From assembly GCF_032854445.1 (NCBI RefSeq), contig NC_088300.1:31291608-31355607 (forward strand): a DNA stretch of 64,000 nt. Direction: 5' to 3'. Source of the DNA: Liolophura sinensis. Taxonomy: Eukaryota > Mollusca > Polyplacophora > Chitonida > Chitonidae. The translations under genes were made by a program, and so were the position numbers. Each line of letters starts with the position of its first letter. The first letter of the stretch is position 1. Shown here piece by piece: positions 59,946 to 64,000 of the stretch. Under the pieces are notes generated by a model. That model was not told where the DNA came from. It saw nothing but the letters and a program-made list of their open reading frames with translations, and made no database searches.

Positions 59946-62429
59946 CGAACGCACGCACGCACGCACGCACGACACACTTGATTGGTTAGAAGCATCCATG
60001 GATTCATGTTTAGATAGGAAATGTTGCATATGGTTTTTTGTCTGTTCTTTTGAAGTCTCTCCCGTGATTTTTATTTTTACTTTGTAATGATTATTTTGAC
60101 AAGAAGCCTTAAACATTACTTTGAGCAACGAAAATTAAGACCTACTCCACAGCTTTGTCAAACTGTTTTTCTAAGTTCGTAACTTCCAAAGACATTTATT
60201 GGAATAATAAAGTTAGATATCTGTATCTGAAAAAAAAAACCCCAAGAATAACAGGAATTTTAGACGTATAATCTCTAAGATTTTTGTGTTTGCTAAAGGG
60301 TGGAAAACGAGAAATCGCGTATTGTGTGAATGAATGAGATTTCCTGCTGACTTTGTTAACCGAATGTAGGCATACCTCAACTGGGATGATATGCGCTAAC
60401 GTGAGTTACCATTAGCATAAGACTGTAAAAAAAAACATTTTGGAATTTTCTAGAAGATCTGGGAAGGAATTTATATTCGACGTTAACGGAGACATTAACT
60501 TGAAATGATATAGCCTGCCACGACAGGGCAAAGATCATCTTGTCTAAACAGAGCCCTGTCTTGTTTCCTACGCTTCGCCCAAGGCAGAGCCTTCACAAAT
60601 TCATACTGAGGTATTTGTTTAAATAAAATATCAACACGATCAAATGATGGTTGGATTGAACAGTCCGACGTGACCAGAATATAGCTTAGCGTCTACAAAA
60701 TGGAGAGATTAACTTGTTGGAAGAGTCTTGAATATACATCAATTCGCATAGGCTAACAGAGGTGTGCGGGTCTCTAACAACCCGTGGGACAAGGCGGGTC
60801 CCTTAGTCATTGTCCCCCCTGAAAATCCCATTGAAATGGAGGAACGTGGGAGGCTGTTATAAGGCTTGTGTACTTGGTTAAACAGTCGTCCTCATTAGAC
60901 GCTTAGCTTGTGGCTAAACACGTACGGGTATACCCCCGTTTTTTCAATTGGCGACTCTGAAACTCGCCTATTCCAACACACAGGCCTGTCTCTATGGGTA
61001 ATATAATTTAAGACTATTTTTACAACACGGGGACAAGTGGCTTTTCGAGTGACAGCGATTCAAGGGTGGACTTTTTGTCGGGCACACGGAGAAGACAAAT
61101 ATTTTGAAAAAGCTCTTTTGTTGTCGTACAACACTGGTGAATGGGGTAGACAACTTGTAGGCCACTCACTATTCACATTCATTGCAGGTTTTCATGGATG
61201 GCCTCTCAAGATTTCAAGGGTGCATTGTGAGGTGCCGTGCTTCCCCGTTGTGACGGACCGAGGCAGGACTGCCTACAAGAAGACCGGGCTCTGTGAAAAA
61301 GAGGAACAAGGAACTGCTGCAGAGTAAATGATGGACTTAGCTATCTGACTGAGTCCTGCATCTCCGGGGGGCATAAGCGACAAAACCCCCGAGCGATTAC
61401 TCCAGGCTACAGGCACACAACCGGTAGTTAGACTGGATCAAATTGCCCACTTGTATAAATGGGTCCGTCTCTGAGGGCCGTGAAAAAGGCGCCCCGTCCC
61501 TACTGAGCGTGTATTCAGGGCGGGTCGAGAGACTTGGACACCCCACCTGCCGTTCTAGGGCTTTCCTTCCACCCAAAATTTTAAAGACGGCAGACCTCCC
61601 CGCTGTATTAGGACAGGCACAAAAGCAAGCGATCGAGTTGCAAAGGTGGCTAATGCGTTTCTGGTTTAAACTTCTGACGACGCTAGTTTGATTCCTTTGG
61701 AACGCGCCACGGCCCCAGTTTACCATCATTTACACGGCAGCAATTGGAAGTTAAGCCTCAGATTTGTTTTGCTGGGAGTTAACACGACTTGGAGATATCT
61801 GACGCCTTTCTTCGAGTCAAGCTGTCGATAGATGTGGACAGTCGTGTTGGAACAGCGAGCCAATTAAACGCCTAGGCCTACACCCTTCTGGTCAGCTGGC
61901 CGAAATTACCGGCGTTAATGACAATGTTGTCTGCAGCCATATGTAATCAGGGAGCGCCCGACCAGACTAGACGAACCCTTCCCGAAATGGAGCTCTCATT
62001 GTGTCAGTTGTAATTACAGAGATACCGATCAATCAGTCTTTATGGAGCACTGACCAACTAAATTATCAGTCCAGAAAGAGGGTTTAAAATTCACGGTATT
62101 GGACCAGAACTGTCACAGAGCGGACAGAGCTTAAGCCGTGGAGACGTCATACCATTACACCAGCACAGTGTTTCCCAAGGAACAACTGGAGACAGCAGTC
62201 GTCTTCATGTACGAAAAGTTTGGAATATTATGAGAGTTTTTCACTGAAGCTTTGTGCCTTTTGTAGGAAACTTTGTGTGTGGTGAAAATTGGATGAAATT
62301 TAAAATTCTTCAAAAGATGTTGTTGGATGTGAAAGTGATTCATTTGTAATTCAAGTGAATTTTATAATCTCCTTGACAACGTTGTTTATATAGGATGTCG
62401 TGAATTTGTGCTGTGGATAGATATCAAAC
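59946..62429. other. Upstream region of the GPR75-like gene
   Basis: No conserved coding sequence; the 96-codon frame at 61037-61327 and the frames at 61397-61729 show no family features. The last 250 bases before the start codon are probably 5' untranslated sequence, but I cannot place the transcription start. Confidence 0.45.
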
Positions 62430-63911
62430 ATGGATATGTTAATTGTTGCGAATAGCTCCCCTCCGGTTCAGGAACTTGGAGAAGTGTTCCAAGGAAGCGT
62501 TCACACCGCCACGAAGGCCGTCTGCACAGTTCTCGTTCTATTTGTGCTTTTCCTCGGCTGTTTTGGCAACGCTTTAGTCTTCCTGTCCGCATCGGAACTG
62601 AAGAAACTGCGGTCTAACTTCGATGTGTTTATTCTCAATTTAGCTATGGCGGATTTTTTAATGTGCAGCTGCCTATCACCGGTGTTTTTGTACGTGCTTT
62701 TCGCCGAGCCGCCCTACCCCCGAGTTTTCTGTAGTAGCTTCTTATTCTTAGGCTCCGCTTGTGGACTTCTCTCTTTGTTGACACTGGTCTCAATTGCGCT
62801 CCACCGCCAGGCCCGTGTGGTGGGGCAGACGAAAGGGGCGCTGACCTCGTGTCAAGCGGGGGTTGCTCTCGGCTTTATTTGGACAACCAGCATTGTCTTA
62901 GCCCTCGGAGGCACCATCCATGTCACCCTGAGCTGGCCGGAGACCCAGACCTCCTGTCAAATGATAGTCAACAGTCACGATCGTCTGGTTTACAACTTTG
63001 TCCTCTTCTTCATCGCCCCGGTTTCCGTCCTCAGTTTCATCATCATCGCTATGGCGTACACCGTCATCGCCTGGGCCGTACACAGTCAAAGTAAGACATG
63101 TAGGCCCGCGCAAGGACAGATGCCAAAATCCACCCGGTGGGATGTACAACAACGTCAGTCAACGAACTGTAGCGGGAACGTCAGGGATGTGAAAGCTAAG
63201 CGCACCAGTCCCCACGGAAAACAGGCAGTAGCTGGTCAGTCTCACCTGGATAAAGAAAATAAAGCGATGACCATGTGCTTTGTGGTGACATTGACTATCA
63301 TCTTATGCTGGGGCCCGCTGGTCATCTCGCAGTTTGTAGAACTTTTGGTGGGTGAATCGATTATTCTGTACCAGGTGAAAATATGTGGGATTGCGTTGGT
63401 GTTTCTGAACAGCGCCTTAGACCCGTACATTTACGCTCAATACAGCAGCAAAACCAAACAACGTTACCTCAAGTGCTTCAAAAAGCTTTTGACTTTCGAA
63501 TGTAAGAAAAGTGGCAATCGGATTAGACTACAAAATACGGTGAACGCTAGTCTGAGTGCCATCAAACAGAAATCATCCAACAATGACCAAGAGACGAACA
63601 CTGTTCACCTTGCATCCCCAAAACTCCATAGAAAAGTGTTCATAGATAGGAGCGTGGGACCAGGCGTCCCCTTATCGTACAGAACGGTTTTAGTGAGCAG
63701 TCATTTAGTTCACCCCTATTCAAAGCAACATATGAAAAGCAAATCGAGCTTGGTTATTCAAGGATGCTGTGCCCAGAAGTGTCACTCTCAAATAGAATCG
63801 TGTAAACATATGGACTACAAACAAACAGCAAGGAACTGTCCGTGTTCGTCCCCACCACATTCCAGCTTTTCACCACAACCTAAACAGATGTACAGTGTTT
63901 TACAAACATAG
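62430..63911 (+). CDS. GPR75-like class A G-protein-coupled receptor, intronless
   Basis: 493 residues with seven membrane segments at about 28-53, 64-90, 98-124, 142-164, 187-214, 278-304 and 313-336. Class landmarks: GCFGN (TM1), LNLAMAD (TM2), W151 (TM4), CWGP (293-296, TM6) and DPYIY (331-335, TM7); C101 and C176 can form the usual disulfide. Instead of DRY, TM3 ends IALHRQ (122-127), as in GPR75, whose TM3 ends IALHRL. Other GPR75-like words are HTAT (25-28), NFDVFILNL (63-71), ILYQVKICG (312-320) and, in the tail, the block ETN...SPK...KVFIDRSVGPG (388-412). A glycosylation site NSS is at 8-10. The long third loop is 215-277. In vertebrates GPR75 is reported to respond to 20-HETE or CCL5; the ligand here is unknown. 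Like vertebrate GPR75 the coding region has no intron. No poly(A) signal is visible before the window ends. Confidence 0.88.
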   Translation: MDMLIVANSSPPVQELGEVFQGSVHTATKAVCTVLVLFVLFLGCFGNALVFLSASELKKLRSNFDVFILNLAMADFLMCSCLSPVFLYVLFAEPPYPRVFCSSFLFLGSACGLLSLLTLVSIALHRQARVVGQTKGALTSCQAGVALGFIWTTSIVLALGGTIHVTLSWPETQTSCQMIVNSHDRLVYNFVLFFIAPVSVLSFIIIAMAYTVIAWAVHSQSKTCRPAQGQMPKSTRWDVQQRQSTNCSGNVRDVKAKRTSPHGKQAVAGQSHLDKENKAMTMCFVVTLTIILCWGPLVISQFVELLVGESIILYQVKICGIALVFLNSALDPYIYAQYSSKTKQRYLKCFKKLLTFECKKSGNRIRLQNTVNASLSAIKQKSSNNDQETNTVHLASPKLHRKVFIDRSVGPGVPLSYRTVLVSSHLVHPYSKQHMKSKSSLVIQGCCAQKCHSQIESCKHMDYKQTARNCPCSSPPHSSFSPQPKQMYSVLQT

Positions 63912-64000
63912 ACAATCTTCCTTTAACTCGAAATCCTGCACGCATGTGACAGCTTTCTGTCGGATATGCTGTATGGTCACTTTTTGTACAACGTAAATAT

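Noticed and set aside
61037-61729. Open frames upstream of the GPR75-like gene (96 and 110 codons)
   Set aside because: No recognisable domain and overlapping frames on both strands; treated as non-coding.

Overview
This is an animal nuclear genome window, most likely from a mollusc or another lophotrochozoan. Three things point there: spliced genes with short exons and repeat-filled introns, a tRNA-derived SINE family of the type common in molluscs (tail reading ...GTACGGCGTAAAACACCAATCAAATAAATAAA on the sense strand, here described in parts), and best protein matches to general bilaterian families. Species is not determined.

Four genes are supported. (1) 5288-7978, plus strand: a three-exon, 197-residue HD-domain oxygenase resembling PhnZ, the iron enzyme that breaks the C-P bond of a hydroxylated aminophosphonate. 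(2) 12869-46081, minus strand: a complete LRPPRC gene (mitochondrial mRNA-stability PPR protein), rebuilt here as 36 coding exons, including a short first exon carrying the mitochondrial targeting peptide; every exon junction agrees in phase except one, which is off by one base. (3) 47397-47768, plus strand: an intronless, replication-type but divergent histone H2A with TATA box, CCAAT boxes, 3' stem-loop and a U7-type downstream element; it is head-to-head with LRPPRC. (4) 62430-63911, plus strand: an intronless class A GPCR that I recognise as a GPR75 homologue.

The rest is repeat-rich. At least sixteen copies of the main SINE are present, one very young (perfect 13-bp target duplication and 23-A tail). 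Two further tRNA-headed SINE families share a different tail. Several short terminal-inverted-repeat elements (MITE-like) lie in introns and flanks. Tandem repeats are abundant, and several sit directly on LRPPRC splice sites: a 41-bp array repeats the exon 19 splice donor about ten times, a 15-bp array feeds into the exon 23 acceptor, and a third touches the exon 31 donor. A 170-bp array carrying X-box-like motifs interrupts a SINE copy at 57-58 kb.

No bacterial-type operons, CRISPR arrays, rRNA or convincing free tRNA genes are present. Regions 1-1043, 2521-4040, 9361-11450, 47850-50870, 54105-55885 and 59946-62429 show no gene that I can support.
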